64,000 nt of DNA, from the NCBI RefSeq assembly GCF_000429785.1, contig NZ_KE386952.1, forward strand, positions 210,917 to 274,916, in the 5' to 3' direction. The notes under the pieces are model-generated. The model was not told the DNA's origin and ran no database searches. It worked only from the letters and a program-made list of their open reading frames with translations. The translations under genes were made by a program, and so were the position numbers. Of the stretch, positions 16,874-26,674 are shown piece after piece; position 1 is the first letter of the stretch, and the number at the start of each line of letters is the position of its first letter. Source of the stretch: Chitinibacter tainanensis DSM 15459. Lineage in GTDB: Bacteria; Pseudomonadota; Gammaproteobacteria; Burkholderiales; Chitinibacteraceae.

Positions 16874-17748
16874 ACTTGCGCCGAATCGTCAGATTTACCG
16901 CCAAAGAAGCGCCGGATCGCCGCAAAGCCGCCGACCAGCGCCAAACCGATCAGCTTGGCCGATTTCGCCAGAAAGGCGCCAATCACCGCCAGCAGGCCGA
17001 GTTTTTTCGCGGCCACCCCACCGACCAGCGCAGCCAGGCCATATTCGGCCACCTTGTCGGTGCTGGCGTTAAAATCGCTGTAGCGTTTGCCATCGTTAAA
17101 TTCCAGCGCCGCCAGCAATTGTTTGGCGATGGGTTTTTCTGCTTCTACCGTGCTCATACCGGTCACCAGATTCATGCTGATATAGCCTTCGCGGCCTAGG
17201 GCATAGGTGTTGTAATTCACGCCTTGCTCGGCATCGCTGCTCGCGCCTTTATCACGGGTATTGGCCGACCAGACCAAGCGATGGCTGGCCGCTTCGTAAG
17301 TTGGCTTTTCCACCCAGCCAATCACCTCAAATTCAGGAATACCGCGCTCTTTGCGCATTTTATTGGTTTCTTCGGTGCCTTCTTTCAGGCTGGTGAGGAG
17401 CTCGGCCGCATCCCAGTCTTTGGCATCGTCGTCTTTGATGTAGCCTGATTTTTCATAGCTGACATCAATAAACCAGTTTTGCTGCTCATCTTCCGGCATG
17501 ATCAGCCCCAAAAGATCATCGCCCACCGAATTGCCCATCGCCACCATCAGCGTTTTGGCCTCGGCTTGTGGAATAAACGCATAGCCGGCAGGTAATTTCA
17601 GCCTGGCCTGATCAATCAGCCCGATCTCGGCTGGGCCATGCTGAGCCGCCTTGGCTGCGGCCTGATAGGCACTTTGAATCGCCGGATCACTGGCCCACAA
17701 CCAGCTACTGCACAGCAAGGCCAGTACGGCCATGAAGAGTTTTTTCAT
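16870..17748 (-). CDS. DUF2167 family exported membrane protein
   Basis: A 292-residue protein with a signal peptide (MKKLFMAVLALLCSSWLWA), a lumenal domain containing LPAGYAFIPQAEA and the family-typical GWVEKPTYEAASHRLVWS, and a C-terminal membrane segment (GLLAVIGAFLAKSAKLIGLALVGG) followed by a basic tail. ATG 17748 has AAGG at seven bases, and ATG 17751 is an equal candidate. It is the first gene of a two-gene operon with the M50 protease. The family has no settled function. The pairing suggests it could be substrate or partner of the protease. Confidence 0.82.
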   Translation of the reverse strand: MKKLFMAVLALLCSSWLWASDPAIQSAYQAAAKAAQHGPAEIGLIDQARLKLPAGYAFIPQAEAKTLMVAMGNSVGDDLLGLIMPEDEQQNWFIDVSYEKSGYIKDDDAKDWDAAELLTSLKEGTEETNKMRKERGIPEFEVIGWVEKPTYEAASHRLVWSANTRDKGASSDAEQGVNYNTYALGREGYISMNLVTGMSTVEAEKPIAKQLLAALEFNDGKRYSDFNASTDKVAEYGLAALVGGVAAKKLGLLAVIGAFLAKSAKLIGLALVGGFAAIRRFFGGKSDDSAQV

Positions 17749-17902
17749 CATCTCACCTTGTTTAGTTTTGGTTTTATGAAAGAAAGATGCTGATCCTGCC
17801 AACTGAGTAAGTCAAAATTTAAGCCAACATCTGTCAGACTAAGGGCAAAGTGCGCAACAAAGATCAATCCGCCAGCGCTAAGCTCACCGGCATGGAGACA
17901 CC

Positions 17903-18751
17903 ATGAAAAAAGCCGCTACCGTTCAAGACTATGCCCGCCGGCTGCAGCGCGCAGTGGGGCTGATCTGGCAACACCCGCAGCAGAGCTATTCGCTGGAACA
18001 GCTGGCCGCGGCCGCGCATTTCTCGCCTTACCACTTCCACCGCATTTACCGGGAGATGATGGGCGAAAGTGTGGGCGCCACCCAGCAGCGCCTGCGTTTA
18101 CTGCAAGCGGCGCGTTCGCTAGGCCAAACGCCTGCGCAGCAGCTCGAACGCCTGGCGCGGCGCAGTGGCTACGGTAGCAGTGCCGCCTTTGTACGGGCGT
18201 TTGCCGCCAGCTATGGGCATACCCCGGGCGCCTACCGGCGCATGCGGCTACAGGTACTCCAGCGTCATTTACAACAGGAGCCCAGCATGTACCCGATTCG
18301 TCTGCATACCCAAACTAGCCCCTTGCCGCTGGCCTTGTGCCCGCATCTAGGGCCGTATATCCAGATCGGCGAGGCCTTTGCCAAGCTACAGCTGCACAAA
18401 ACCAGCCTGCCCGTGAGCCTGCCGCTACGCTGGTTCGGGCTGTATTTTGATGACCCGCAATCCGTGGCGCCCGAGCAATTACGCTCGGCCGCCGCACTAA
18501 CGGTGAACGCCGATGCGCCGCTGCCAGCTGGCATTGAGGCCTTTGCGCTGCCGGCGGGTCGTTACGCCGTGCTGGAGCACATCGGCCCCTATAGCGAGCT
18601 AGAGCAAGCCTATCAGTGGCTGTATGGCGTGTGGCTGCCGGCCAGTGGCGAGCAGCCGGGCAATGTACCGGTGATCGAGCAATATCTGAATCTACCGATC
18701 GACACCCCGCCCACCGAGCTACGCACCGAAATCTGGGTTGCACTGCAATAA
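17903..18751 (+). CDS. AraC-family regulator with GyrI-like effector domain
   Basis: A 282-residue transcription regulator. Residues 10-108 hold the double helix-turn-helix (SLEQLAAAAHFSPYHFHRIY, then RSGYGSSAAFVRAFAASYGH). Residues 125-282 form a GyrI/SOUL-like small-molecule-binding domain ending in ELRTEIWVALQ. This Rob/BmrR-like layout usually senses drugs or other hydrophobic ligands. The target is unknown, and no adjacent transporter is seen. A 13-bp inverted repeat just downstream may end transcription. Confidence 0.88.
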   Translation: MKKAATVQDYARRLQRAVGLIWQHPQQSYSLEQLAAAAHFSPYHFHRIYREMMGESVGATQQRLRLLQAARSLGQTPAQQLERLARRSGYGSSAAFVRAFAASYGHTPGAYRRMRLQVLQRHLQQEPSMYPIRLHTQTSPLPLALCPHLGPYIQIGEAFAKLQLHKTSLPVSLPLRWFGLYFDDPQSVAPEQLRSAAALTVNADAPLPAGIEAFALPAGRYAVLEHIGPYSELEQAYQWLYGVWLPASGEQPGNVPVIEQYLNLPIDTPPTELRTEIWVALQ

Positions 18752-18763
18752 CACCCGCCACCC

Positions 18764-18808
18764 GTATTGCCCTGCAGGCTTTGAATAACATTGCTTGCAG
18801 GGCAATAC
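18764..18808. repeat. 13-bp inverted repeat downstream of the AraC gene
   Basis: GTATTGCCCTGCA (18764-18776) is perfectly complementary to TGCAGGGCAATAC (18796-18808), with a 19-base spacer. It contains the GTATTGCCC arm shared with the repeat at 22244-22269. It is probably a transcription end, although no T run follows. Confidence 0.65.
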
Positions 18809-18915
18809 CCTTGATATCAATCACTAGCCGGTAGAAATACCGGCCACCTTGCCATGGGCGATTCACGCCCAGCAGGCTACACTGGCGCTCTTGCCCATCT
18901 CGCCCCTGCGCCATC

Positions 18916-19509
18916 ATGACTCGCACGATCTACCTGCTCCGCCACGGCCAAACCGAACTGAATGCACAGCGCCGCATGCAAGGCCATTGTGATTCGCCCC
19001 TAACGCCACTGGGCCAAGCTCAGGCTCGCGCCATGGGCCGCACCTTGCGCACCCTCATCACCGAACCTGTTAGCTGGCAGCTGGCCGTCAGCCCACTGGG
19101 GCGGGCACAGCACACCGCGCAATTAGTCTGCGCCGAGCTCGGTTTGCCGGCTGCGCATCCGCGCACCGATGCGCGCCTCATTGAAGTAGGCTTTGGCGAT
19201 TGGGAAATGCAGGCGGTCGAGCCGCTGCATGCGCAAAATCCCGAGCTGGCCGCGCGGCCCGATTGGCATTTCGCCGCCCCCAATGTGGAGCCCATGGCGG
19301 CCGTGCAAGCGCGGATTGCCGCGCTATTGGCCGACCCCGCCCTCCCCGCGCAACTGATTATCGTGGCGCACGGCCTGTTGGGGCGCTTTATCCGCGGGGC
19401 GTATGCGCAGCTACCGCTGGATGAAATGCTGCAGCAGGAAATGCCGCAAGACGCTTTTTATCGCCTGCAGCATGGGCAGATCGAGCGTATTGCCTGCCTA
19501 GACCTGTAA
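18916..19509 (+). CDS. Histidine phosphatase family protein
   Basis: A 197-residue cytoplasmic enzyme of the phosphoglycerate-mutase-like superfamily. The phospho-accepting His10 lies in LLRHGQTELN, a conserved Arg follows in the same loop, and the second catalytic His is in IIVAHGLLGRF. The length and RHGQTELN start fit the CobC/GpmB-like phosphatases, but nothing separates alpha-ribazole phosphatase from a general phosphatase. No cobalamin genes are nearby, so a specific name is not justified. Confidence 0.85.
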   Translation: MTRTIYLLRHGQTELNAQRRMQGHCDSPLTPLGQAQARAMGRTLRTLITEPVSWQLAVSPLGRAQHTAQLVCAELGLPAAHPRTDARLIEVGFGDWEMQAVEPLHAQNPELAARPDWHFAAPNVEPMAAVQARIAALLADPALPAQLIIVAHGLLGRFIRGAYAQLPLDEMLQQEMPQDAFYRLQHGQIERIACLDL

Positions 19510-19552
19510 TTATCCACAACTTATCGACGGGCTGTGCACGGTTTTATCCACA
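19510..19552. promoter_or_regulatory. Cluster of DnaA boxes
   Basis: Two exact TTATCCACA boxes (19510-19518 and 19544-19552) in the same direction, with a related TTATCGACG between them (19521-19529). It is located in the gap before a binding-protein gene. No dnaA, dnaN or AT-rich unwinding region is near, so it is not evidently oriC. Confidence 0.6.
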
Positions 19553-19654
19553 GTCGCTGCACTGCAACATTACCAGCAGGTTACCGTAAGTCGCTTGCGG
19601 ACCGGCAAGGCATCGGATACAAACAAATGAACGATGCCAACCCGGAGGTGTGTG

Positions 19655-20452
19655 ATGCGAATAATGGCTGGATGTGTGTTGGCCCTCGCCCTAAGCCCGC
19701 TCTGGGTGCAAGCCGCCGGCTGCCAAAAGCCACTGCGGATGGCGGTCGAGCAATGGCCGCCCTATGTGTATAGCGATGCGCAAGGCAAACCGCGCGGCGT
19801 GGATATCGAGATTTTGCAGGCGATCTTTGCCGAAGCCGGCTGTAGCCTGCAGATTGGCCCCGAATTACCGCGCAAGCGCCGGCAGGCGATGTTTATCGAA
19901 GGCAAAATCGACCTGATGCTGGCCGCCAGCATCACCCCCGAGCGCCAGCAATTTAGCTGGTTTACCGCGCCCTACCGCGATGAATCGGTCAGCCTCTTTA
20001 GCAAACCCGAACAAGCGGCCCAATACACCCAGCTCGAAGGTTTTGGCAGTATTTTGCAGCAGCGCATCGCCCTGTTGGCCCCGAATGCCGGCTGGTATGG
20101 CGAAGACTACAAAAAACACTATTTCTGGCTCAATGAAGCGCGGCTGCTCTCGCCGTTTGAGACCTTTAATCAGGGCGTACGCATGCTGGCGGCCGGTCGC
20201 GCGCCTTTATTGCTGGGCGACACCGGCGCCGTACATTTTGAAGCCGGCCAGCAGCAAATCAGCGTCTATCAGCTACCCCTGCTGGTAATGAGCGAACCGG
20301 TACACTTTATGCTCAGCAAAAAAAGCGTAAGCCAAGCTGATAGCGAAAAACTCAACGCCGCCCTGCTGCGATTAGAAAAACGCGGCGTACTGAAGAAAAT
20401 CCGCAGCCAGTATGGTTTAAGCCTGAACGCCGCGGCCCCAGCCAGCCGCTAG
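19655..20452 (+). CDS. Periplasmic solute-binding protein, family 3
   Basis: A 265-residue exported protein. After a signal peptide of about 20 residues it shows the family-3 pattern LRMAVEQWPPYVYSDAQGKP, GVDIEILQAIFAEAG and DLMLAASITPERQQF, typical of amino-acid-type binding proteins. No permease or ATPase follows, so it is an orphan that may serve sensing rather than uptake. A chemoreceptor starts 99 bases downstream on the same strand. GGAGGTG eight bases before ATG 19655 fixes the start. An earlier in-frame ATG at 19634 has no support. Confidence 0.85.
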   Translation: MRIMAGCVLALALSPLWVQAAGCQKPLRMAVEQWPPYVYSDAQGKPRGVDIEILQAIFAEAGCSLQIGPELPRKRRQAMFIEGKIDLMLAASITPERQQFSWFTAPYRDESVSLFSKPEQAAQYTQLEGFGSILQQRIALLAPNAGWYGEDYKKHYFWLNEARLLSPFETFNQGVRMLAAGRAPLLLGDTGAVHFEAGQQQISVYQLPLLVMSEPVHFMLSKKSVSQADSEKLNAALLRLEKRGVLKKIRSQYGLSLNAAAPASR

Positions 20453-20551
20453 GCTGTTTCCTGGCGTGACAGCCTCACCGTATGCATTGCGCATACTTTC
20501 ATCGATTGATATTCTGAGTTCAAACTATAGAAAGATCACTCGGAGTATCCC

Positions 20552-22189
20552 ATGCGCCTGTTGCAGCGTTTATCCCTGTTTACCCGTATTTTATTGTGGC
20601 TACTGGCCGTACAGCTTTTAGCCATCGTGGTGTTTAGTATCAGCAGCTATCTGGGTAAAGCCGAAGAAGTACGCCATAGCATGGATGCGCGCCTGACCGC
20701 CGCGGCCAATTCGGTGCCCTATATGCTGGCCGGCGATTATGTTGGCCGCGCAACTCAAGCGGGCAGCATTGCTGACAGCGAATATCGCCAGCTGGTGCGC
20801 CGGCTGGGCGAATATTCGCGCCGCGTCGGTTTAGCTTACTGCTATGTACTCACGGTGCGGGATGGCAAGGTGTTTTACATTGGCGATGGCGCCCCTGAGG
20901 CCGAAATCGCCGCTGGCAAATACGCCAAGTACTTTGACCAATACGAAGATGCCGCCCCCGCCATCCTGCAAGCTTGGCAAAGTGGCCAAGCACAGTTCGC
21001 CGAATATAGCGACAAATACGGCACGTTCCGCTCCGTATTCCTACCGATGCAGCAAAATGGCCAAACCTACCTGATTGGGGTGGATGTCACGATGGCGCAA
21101 GTGGCCGAGGCCAAACAGGCCGAGCTGCTGCGCATTATTCAGCTGGCGATCCTGTGTGTGCTGATTGGCAGCGTGCTGGCGTATTTTGCCGCCCGGCAGA
21201 TTGCCCATCGCCTGCAGCGCTCCGCACGCCGGATTGGCCAGATTGCCGCCCAGCGCGATTTGCGGCAAACCCTGCACGAACAAGGCGGCGACGAGATCGC
21301 CGCGATGATGAGCCAGCTGAATCAATTGCTGCAGCTCTTACGCGAGACCTTGGCCAAGGCCGGCCACAGCGCAGCCAGCAATGCCGGCGCCGTGCGCCAA
21401 TTTCATAGCTTAACCGAGCAAATGAACAAAAACCTGCTGCACACCACGCAAAACATGCAGGCGCTCAACCAAGATGTGCAAGCCATCGATCACAGCGCGC
21501 AACATTCAGCCACGCTAGCCGCCGCCACGCGCGATCGGGTTAATCAGGCCAGCAGCCAGCTGCAGCAAGCCGGCGCAAGCTTCGGGGCCATGCTCAGCGC
21601 CGTGAACGACAATGCCGGCTCGACCGAATCCTTGGCGCACGAGCTGGATCAGCTGGCCCGCTCCACTGGCGACATTACCCGGGTTTTGGATGCGATTGGC
21701 GCGATTTCGGATCAGATTAACCTATTGGCACTGAATGCCGCGATTGAAGCAGCGCGGGCCGGTGAAGCCGGGCGCGGCTTTGCGGTCGTGGCCGATGAAG
21801 TGCGCAAGCTGGCCGGGCAAACGCAGCTTTCGCTGCAAGATTCGCGCAGCGCCATCGCCAAGGTGGTGGACGGCATCACCATCACCGCCACGGATATGAG
21901 TGATATGTCGGAACGGGCACGCCAGCTGGTGCAAACTGCCGATCAGGCCGTGAGCCATATCCACGAGCTAGTTACCATGCTGCACCAAACCGCCACCGAA
22001 GCCAGCGAAGCCGTGAGCGAGGCCGAGCGCATCGAGCAGGCCGTGCACCACATCGCCACCGAGGCCAGCGAAGCGGATCAACAACTGCAAACCACCGCGG
22101 GCCACTCGCGGCAAATTCAGGAGATCGCCGGCCAGATTGGCGAGGCCGCCAGCGAGCTGCAGCGCGAATTGCAGCAATTCCAGACCTAA
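20552..22189 (+). CDS. Methyl-accepting chemotaxis protein with periplasmic Cache-type domain
   Basis: A 545-residue chemoreceptor. TM1 at about 13-33, a periplasmic domain of 160 residues resembling a single Cache fold ([20 protein letters not shown]), TM2 near 197-217, a HAMP linker, and a signalling coiled coil with the kinase-contact tip [38 protein letters not shown] follows as expected. No NWETF-type CheR tether is present at the C-terminus. It lies just after an orphan binding-protein gene and could be its output partner, which is inference. Confidence 0.93.
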   Translation: MRLLQRLSLFTRILLWLLAVQLLAIVVFSISSYLGKAEEVRHSMDARLTAAANSVPYMLAGDYVGRATQAGSIADSEYRQLVRRLGEYSRRVGLAYCYVLTVRDGKVFYIGDGAPEAEIAAGKYAKYFDQYEDAAPAILQAWQSGQAQFAEYSDKYGTFRSVFLPMQQNGQTYLIGVDVTMAQVAEAKQAELLRIIQLAILCVLIGSVLAYFAARQIAHRLQRSARRIGQIAAQRDLRQTLHEQGGDEIAAMMSQLNQLLQLLRETLAKAGHSAASNAGAVRQFHSLTEQMNKNLLHTTQNMQALNQDVQAIDHSAQHSATLAAATRDRVNQASSQLQQAGASFGAMLSAVNDNAGSTESLAHELDQLARSTGDITRVLDAIGAISDQINLLALNAAIEAARAGEAGRGFAVVADEVRKLAGQTQLSLQDSRSAIAKVVDGITITATDMSDMSERARQLVQTADQAVSHIHELVTMLHQTATEASEAVSEAERIEQAVHHIATEASEADQQLQTTAGHSRQIQEIAGQIGEAASELQRELQQFQT

Positions 22190-22243
22190 GCATGAACAGG
22201 TTGGCGCTGCGTGCCGTCGTGCCGCTGTGGCCTGTGGCGACAG

Positions 22244-22269
22244 GGGCAATACCTAGCCAGGTATTGCCC
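22244..22269. repeat. Palindrome GGGCAATACC-TAGCCA-GGTATTGCCC
   Basis: The longest perfect copy of the dispersed family, with ten-base arms and a six-base spacer. It lies between the convergent chemoreceptor and aminotransferase genes, consistent with a bidirectional transcription end but without T runs. Confidence 0.8.
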
Positions 22270-22315
22270 GCCAAGTCATACTAAAGATAGCTCAGCGGAA
22301 AATTCCCCCTAAGCA

Positions 22316-23458
22316 TCAACGCCGCAGCACCTCGGCCAGCGCCTGCAGCAGCAGCGCGACATTTTCGCGCCGCGCGCCATACCCCATCAGCCCAATCCGC
22401 CAGGCTTTGCCGGCTAGCGCGCCCAGCCCGGCGCCGATTTCTAGGTTGTAATCGTTCAAAAGTGCAGTGCGCACCGCCGCATCATCCACTCCAGCCGGAA
22501 TTCGCACGGCATTCAATTGCGGCAGGCGAGCGGATTCTTCCACCAGAAACTCGATGCCCAGTTCGGTCAGGCCAGCCAGCAGTAGCTGATGCTGCTGGGC
22601 ATGCCGCGCCCAAGCGTGCTCCAAGCCTTCGGCCGCCAGCAGGCGCAGGCTTTCGTGCAGTGCATACAGTGCATTCACCGGCGCGGTGTGGTGATAGCTG
22701 CGTTTGCTGCCATTGGCATTGCCCCAATAGCCCATCACCAGGGTTTGATCGAGAAACCAGCTTTGCACCGCTGTTTTGCGGGCTTTGAGTTTTTCCACCG
22801 CCGCCGGTGAGAATGACAAAGGCGCCAAGCCGGGCACACAAGACAGGCATTTCTGGCTGCCGGAATACACGGCATCAATGCCCCAATCATCCACCCGCAG
22901 CTCGATCCCGCCCAGCGCCGTCACGGCATCGACGATGCTGAGGCAACCATATTGCTTGGCCAGTGCGCACAGCGCTTGGGCATCCGAGCGCACGCCAGTG
23001 GAAGTTTCGGCATGCACAAAAGCCAGAAAGCGCGCTTGCGGATGCGCTTGTAGCGCCGCTTCTACCGCCTGTGGGTCAACTGGCTTGCCCCATTCGGCAT
23101 CGACCACCACGGCATGGGCGCCCACTCGCTCCACGTTTTGCCGCATGCGCTCGCCAAACACGCCATTGCGACAGACGATGACGGTTTCACCGGCCTCAAC
23201 CAAATTCACAAAGCAGGCCTCCATCCCGGCCGAACCAGGGGCCGACACCGCCAGCGTCATTTCATTGCGGGTCTGAAAGGCGTATTGCAGCAGCGCCTTC
23301 ACCTCATCCATCATGCCGACAAACAGCGGATCGAGATGGCCGAGCGTCGGCTTGGCTTGCGCCGCCAGCACCGATGGATACACATCTGATGGGCCGGGGC
23401 CGAGCAGCGTGCGGCGCGGGGGCTGAAACGGGGCAACTTGGGGCGGGACAAGCAGCAT
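22316..23458 (-). CDS. Class V aminotransferase, alanine/serine-glyoxylate type
   Basis: A 380-residue PLP enzyme. The N-terminal LLGPGPSDVYPSVL is the hallmark of alanine-glyoxylate and serine-glyoxylate aminotransferases. SAPGSAGMEACFVNL, HAETSTGV and IVDAVTALGG line the cofactor pocket, and the Schiff-base lysine is in SGSQKCLS. ATG 23458 is preceded by AGGAG at good spacing. The longer frame upstream lacks support. It likely converts glyoxylate to glycine with alanine or serine as donor, and sequence alone does not settle which. Confidence 0.88.
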   Translation of the reverse strand: MLLVPPQVAPFQPPRRTLLGPGPSDVYPSVLAAQAKPTLGHLDPLFVGMMDEVKALLQYAFQTRNEMTLAVSAPGSAGMEACFVNLVEAGETVIVCRNGVFGERMRQNVERVGAHAVVVDAEWGKPVDPQAVEAALQAHPQARFLAFVHAETSTGVRSDAQALCALAKQYGCLSIVDAVTALGGIELRVDDWGIDAVYSGSQKCLSCVPGLAPLSFSPAAVEKLKARKTAVQSWFLDQTLVMGYWGNANGSKRSYHHTAPVNALYALHESLRLLAAEGLEHAWARHAQQHQLLLAGLTELGIEFLVEESARLPQLNAVRIPAGVDDAAVRTALLNDYNLEIGAGLGALAGKAWRIGLMGYGARRENVALLLQALAEVLRR

Positions 23459-23605
23459 GGCAGGCTCCTGAGCGAAGTAGGCAACAGGCTGATTATGGCG
23501 CGCAGGCTGGCGCGCGTCACCGGGTTTTTGCTGCAAGTGCACAATAATCGCTGTGCGCATCAGGCCAAGCGGGGCAACACCACGCGCGGCGCTGCGCCGG
23601 CCTCG

Positions 23606-24121
23606 CTAGGGCTGATCGCGGTACAGCTCGTCTTCTGCTACTGGGCTTGGAGTATTGCCCTCGGCGCCTTTTTGCATGCGACTTCTGGCGCTATACATCT
23701 TGCCACGCGCCACACATTGCGGTGCAAAAGTGAGAAAGCCGATGTCGGTCGGCAGATCGTCATACACCGCCTCCATCCCGCCTTGCATGCAATAGGTTTC
23801 ATGCCAGAAACCGGTGCCGCCGCTGTGGCGCATAAACTGCTGCCACCACTGTCGGTGCGGCTCGGAGCGCGCCCAGCGCTCCAGCGACTCGAAATCACGC
23901 CAGTATTGCCGCATGCCAACATGCGGTGGAAATAAGGAAAACAGCAAGTTTTCATGCCGCAGCAGGCCATCGGGCTGCTGCTCAACCGCTTGAGCGATTT
24001 TGGGCCCCAGGCCCAGCAGGGTTTTGAGACCGGTCCAGGCGTTGACCCGTAAGCCGAGATAAATCACCACCAGATCGGGGTAGGCCGATAAATCCACGGT
24101 ACGACGATGTACTTTGCTCAT
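23606..24121 (-). CDS. DUF4188 family protein
   Basis: A 171-residue protein. VYLG-type strands (LVVIYLGLRVNAW), RHENLLFSLFPPHVGMRQYWRD split around residues 53-75, and HSGGTGFWHETYCMQGGMEA match the DUF4188 pattern of proteins distantly related to phenylacetaldoxime dehydratase and heme-binding ferredoxin-like folds. The role is undetermined. No operon partner is seen: the aminotransferase is 148 bases downstream on the same strand. Confidence 0.75.
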   Translation of the reverse strand: MSKVHRRTVDLSAYPDLVVIYLGLRVNAWTGLKTLLGLGPKIAQAVEQQPDGLLRHENLLFSLFPPHVGMRQYWRDFESLERWARSEPHRQWWQQFMRHSGGTGFWHETYCMQGGMEAVYDDLPTDIGFLTFAPQCVARGKMYSARSRMQKGAEGNTPSPVAEDELYRDQP

Positions 24122-24258
24122 GATTCGCTCAGCGGCAAACAGACCGCCTTAGCTTAAACCAGAAGCAGGGCCGCGGCTGCCGCCGCTCGCCCCGCGTAGC
24201 GCAGCCGCCGCAGTAAGCGGTGGTTTAGCCTACTACCCCACCGCCCCAGCACCACCGT

Positions 24259-25035
24259 TTAGCCAATCAGCTGGCGTAGCTGGGTGGCCCAATCCACACG
24301 CTGCCAATCCGGGCCCATCCACAGTGCGCGGTAGCTATCGCCACGGAAACGGCGATCCACTTCCACCAGCACATGCACGCCTTCCGGGCGCGGGATGCAG
24401 GTGACCTCGACTTCCTGCACGCCGGTGAGGCCGCCAAAGCCGCCCTGCGTCGGGCGGAATTCGAATTCCTGATAGCAGCCCAGCGAGCTGTAAATATCAT
24501 TGACGCGCACGGTGCCGATTTCGACATCGGTGCTGGCGTGCATATAGCCCAGCTGGCCCAGCGCAGCGATCAGCGCCTGCATTTGTGGCAGCGGCCGTAC
24601 ATCGAGAAAATCACGGTCTTTGGCATCGATCGCCGCGGCAATCGCCAGATCGGTATGCACCCACACCGCCGCGCGGATATGCGGGTAATACGGTGCACCC
24701 GGCGTGGTTAGCGCGGTGGCATTGTTCACTGGTAATTCAAGCGGTAACTGGAAAGAAAATGGCAGCCGTTGCTCTTGGCCGGCCTGGATTTGCAGGGCGC
24801 CACTGGCACGAAAACGCCCCAATGCATGGGCGACACGGATTTCATCTTCGCCGGCTTCCTGCTCGGCTTCGGTCATCAGCACCAGATCTACGTATTCGAT
24901 GGTTTGCTCAACGCTACCGCCTTTGATACACACCACCCCGCTCAGCGTACCGCCGGGCACCACTTGCGGATTATCCAGCACCGTATCCACCGTAGCGCCA
25001 CCCACGCCCACCGCCGCAAACAGTTTCTTAAACAT
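24259..25035 (-). CDS. Spo0M-like arrestin-fold protein
   Basis: A 258-residue cytoplasmic protein starting MFKKLFAAVGVGGATVDTVLD, with the Spo0M signature GGTLSGVVCIKGGSVEQTIE, and PFSFQLPLELPVNN in the second sandwich. The Bacillus homologue affects sporulation control. In proteobacteria the function is not established and may concern stress or cell-envelope signalling. The C-terminal part (EGVHVLVEVDRRFRG, DWATQLRQLIG) follows the family. It stands alone. Confidence 0.85.
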   Translation of the reverse strand: MFKKLFAAVGVGGATVDTVLDNPQVVPGGTLSGVVCIKGGSVEQTIEYVDLVLMTEAEQEAGEDEIRVAHALGRFRASGALQIQAGQEQRLPFSFQLPLELPVNNATALTTPGAPYYPHIRAAVWVHTDLAIAAAIDAKDRDFLDVRPLPQMQALIAALGQLGYMHASTDVEIGTVRVNDIYSSLGCYQEFEFRPTQGGFGGLTGVQEVEVTCIPRPEGVHVLVEVDRRFRGDSYRALWMGPDWQRVDWATQLRQLIG

Positions 25036-25294
25036 CGTTTCTCTCTAATTATCCGTGCAGCATATGCTGCGCTGGTTCTGATTGGTGGGCCGATAAAAAG
25101 TTTCACGCGGCAGTGAACAAAAAGATGGCTTGAGTATCTGGTAGGGTATATCGCTCAACACAAGCATTTACAATGACGACGTGGCAATACCCAAGACTAA
25201 AAACCATTCCGCCATTGCCACCCCCTGCACGAGCCACTGCAGCCGTTGACAGCCTTGGTACAATGACTTTTTTGCCTGCTGTCCGAGTCCTGCC

Positions 25295-25540
25295 ATGAGT
25301 AGCCGCCCCGAACCGAACCTCAGTGCCGATTTATCCGGGCTTAATTGCCCGCTGCCGATTTTGCGCACCAAAAAAGCCCTGGCTGCGCTCGAAGGTGGCC
25401 AGCTGCTGCAAGTGACCTGCACCGATCCGGCCACGCCAACCGACTTTGCCGCCTTTTGCAAACAAACCGGCCATACACTGGTCGAGCACTGGCAAGCTGA
25501 GGGCAAGTTTCTGTTTCTGATTCAAAAGCGCAGCGCCTAA
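25295..25540 (+). CDS. TusA-like sulfur carrier protein
   Basis: An 81-residue protein with the diagnostic NCPLPILRTKKAL motif, where the cysteine before PxP (Cys17 or so) carries persulfide sulfur. The rest follows the TusA two-layer fold (LLQVTCTDPATPTDFAAFC). It is likely to relay sulfur from cysteine desulfurase to tRNA or cofactor thiolation. It precedes pyrC by 80 bases with a small inverted repeat between, and no sulfur genes adjoin it, so the exact partner is unknown. Confidence 0.87.
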   Translation: MSSRPEPNLSADLSGLNCPLPILRTKKALAALEGGQLLQVTCTDPATPTDFAAFCKQTGHTLVEHWQAEGKFLFLIQKRSA

Positions 25541-25548
25541 GCCCCATA

Positions 25549-25565
25549 CCCGAGCATGTATCGGG
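25549..25565. repeat. Short palindrome CCCGA-N7-TCGGG
   Basis: Immediately after the TusA-like gene. It contains ATACC...GTAT elements of the dispersed family in imperfect form. Confidence 0.4.
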
Positions 25566-25620
25566 CGATAGGCCATAGCCAAATTAAGCCACACGGATAT
25601 ACCCCACAAGGATTGCCAAT

Positions 25621-26670
25621 ATGACTACCACCTTGACCATTACCCGCCCCGATGACTGGCACCTGCATTTGCGCGATGGCGCGGGCCTTGCCAGCGTGCT
25701 GCCGCATACGGCGCGTGAATTTGGCCGCGCAATTGTGATGCCCAATCTGAAGCCGCCGGTCACCAATGTGCAGCTGGCTGGGGAATACCGTGAGCGCATT
25801 CTGGCCGCCCGCCCGGCCGGCAGCGCATTCCAGCCACTGATGACGCTCTACCTCACTGATAACACCACCCCGGCCGACATCGTGGCCGCCAAGGCCAGCG
25901 GCTTTGTGCATGGGGTGAAGCTGTATCCGGCTGGCGCCACCACCAATTCGGACGCCGGCTGTACCGACGTCAATAAAGTGCTGCCCACCATCGAAAAAAT
26001 GGCCGAAGTGGGCCTGCCATTCTTGGTGCATGGCGAAGTGGTGGATGCTGAGATCGATATTTTCGATCGCGAAGCGGTGTTTATCGACCGCATCATGAAA
26101 CCGCTGCTTGAGCGCTTCCCAACCCTACGCGTAGTGTTTGAACACATCACCACCAAAGACGCCGCCGAATTTGTCGCCAGCGCCGGCCCCAATGTGGCCG
26201 CTACCGTCACCGCCCATCACCTGCTGATGAACCGCAACGCCATGCTGGTCGGCGGCATTCGCCCGCATCTGTATTGCCTGCCCGTGCTGAAGCGCGAATT
26301 GCATCGCCAGGCGCTGGTGCGCGCGGTTACCGCCCATGATGAGCATGTGCGCCGCAAATTCTTCCTGGGCACCGATAGCGCCCCCCACGCCAAAGGCGCC
26401 AAAGAAAGCAGCTGCGGCTGCGCCGGCATGTATACCGCCCATGCGGCCCTGCCACTGTATGCCGAAGTATTTGATGCCGCTGGCGCGCTGGATAAGCTGG
26501 AAGCCTTTGCCAGCCTAAATGGCCCGGCCTTCTACGGCCTGCCGACCAATCCGGATAAGGTGACGCTGGTGAAAGAAAGCTGGACCGTGCCCGCCGAATA
26601 TCAGTTTGGCGATAGCGTGGTGGTGCCATTGCGCGCTAGTGAAAGCATCCACTGGAAACTGCAGGACTAA
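25621..26670 (+). CDS. pyrC: Dihydroorotase, type II
   Basis: Catalyses closure of carbamoyl aspartate to dihydroorotate, the third step of pyrimidine synthesis. At 349 residues it matches E. coli PyrC (348). The zinc-binding [10 protein letters not shown] is at the N-terminus. The carboxylated lysine is in [16 protein letters not shown], further histidines in LVHGEV and FEHITT, and the catalytic Asp in GTDSAPH. The start is set by AAGGA upstream of the ATG and by the conserved N-terminus. GFA follows after four bases, so the genes are likely cotranscribed. Confidence 0.97.
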   Translation: MTTTLTITRPDDWHLHLRDGAGLASVLPHTAREFGRAIVMPNLKPPVTNVQLAGEYRERILAARPAGSAFQPLMTLYLTDNTTPADIVAAKASGFVHGVKLYPAGATTNSDAGCTDVNKVLPTIEKMAEVGLPFLVHGEVVDAEIDIFDREAVFIDRIMKPLLERFPTLRVVFEHITTKDAAEFVASAGPNVAATVTAHHLLMNRNAMLVGGIRPHLYCLPVLKRELHRQALVRAVTAHDEHVRRKFFLGTDSAPHAKGAKESSCGCAGMYTAHAALPLYAEVFDAAGALDKLEAFASLNGPAFYGLPTNPDKVTLVKESWTVPAEYQFGDSVVVPLRASESIHWKLQD

Positions 26671-26674
26671 GGCG

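Noticed and set aside
19510-19552. Chromosomal origin of replication
   Set aside because: DnaA boxes are present, but there is no dnaA/dnaN neighbourhood, no AT-rich unwinding element and too few boxes.
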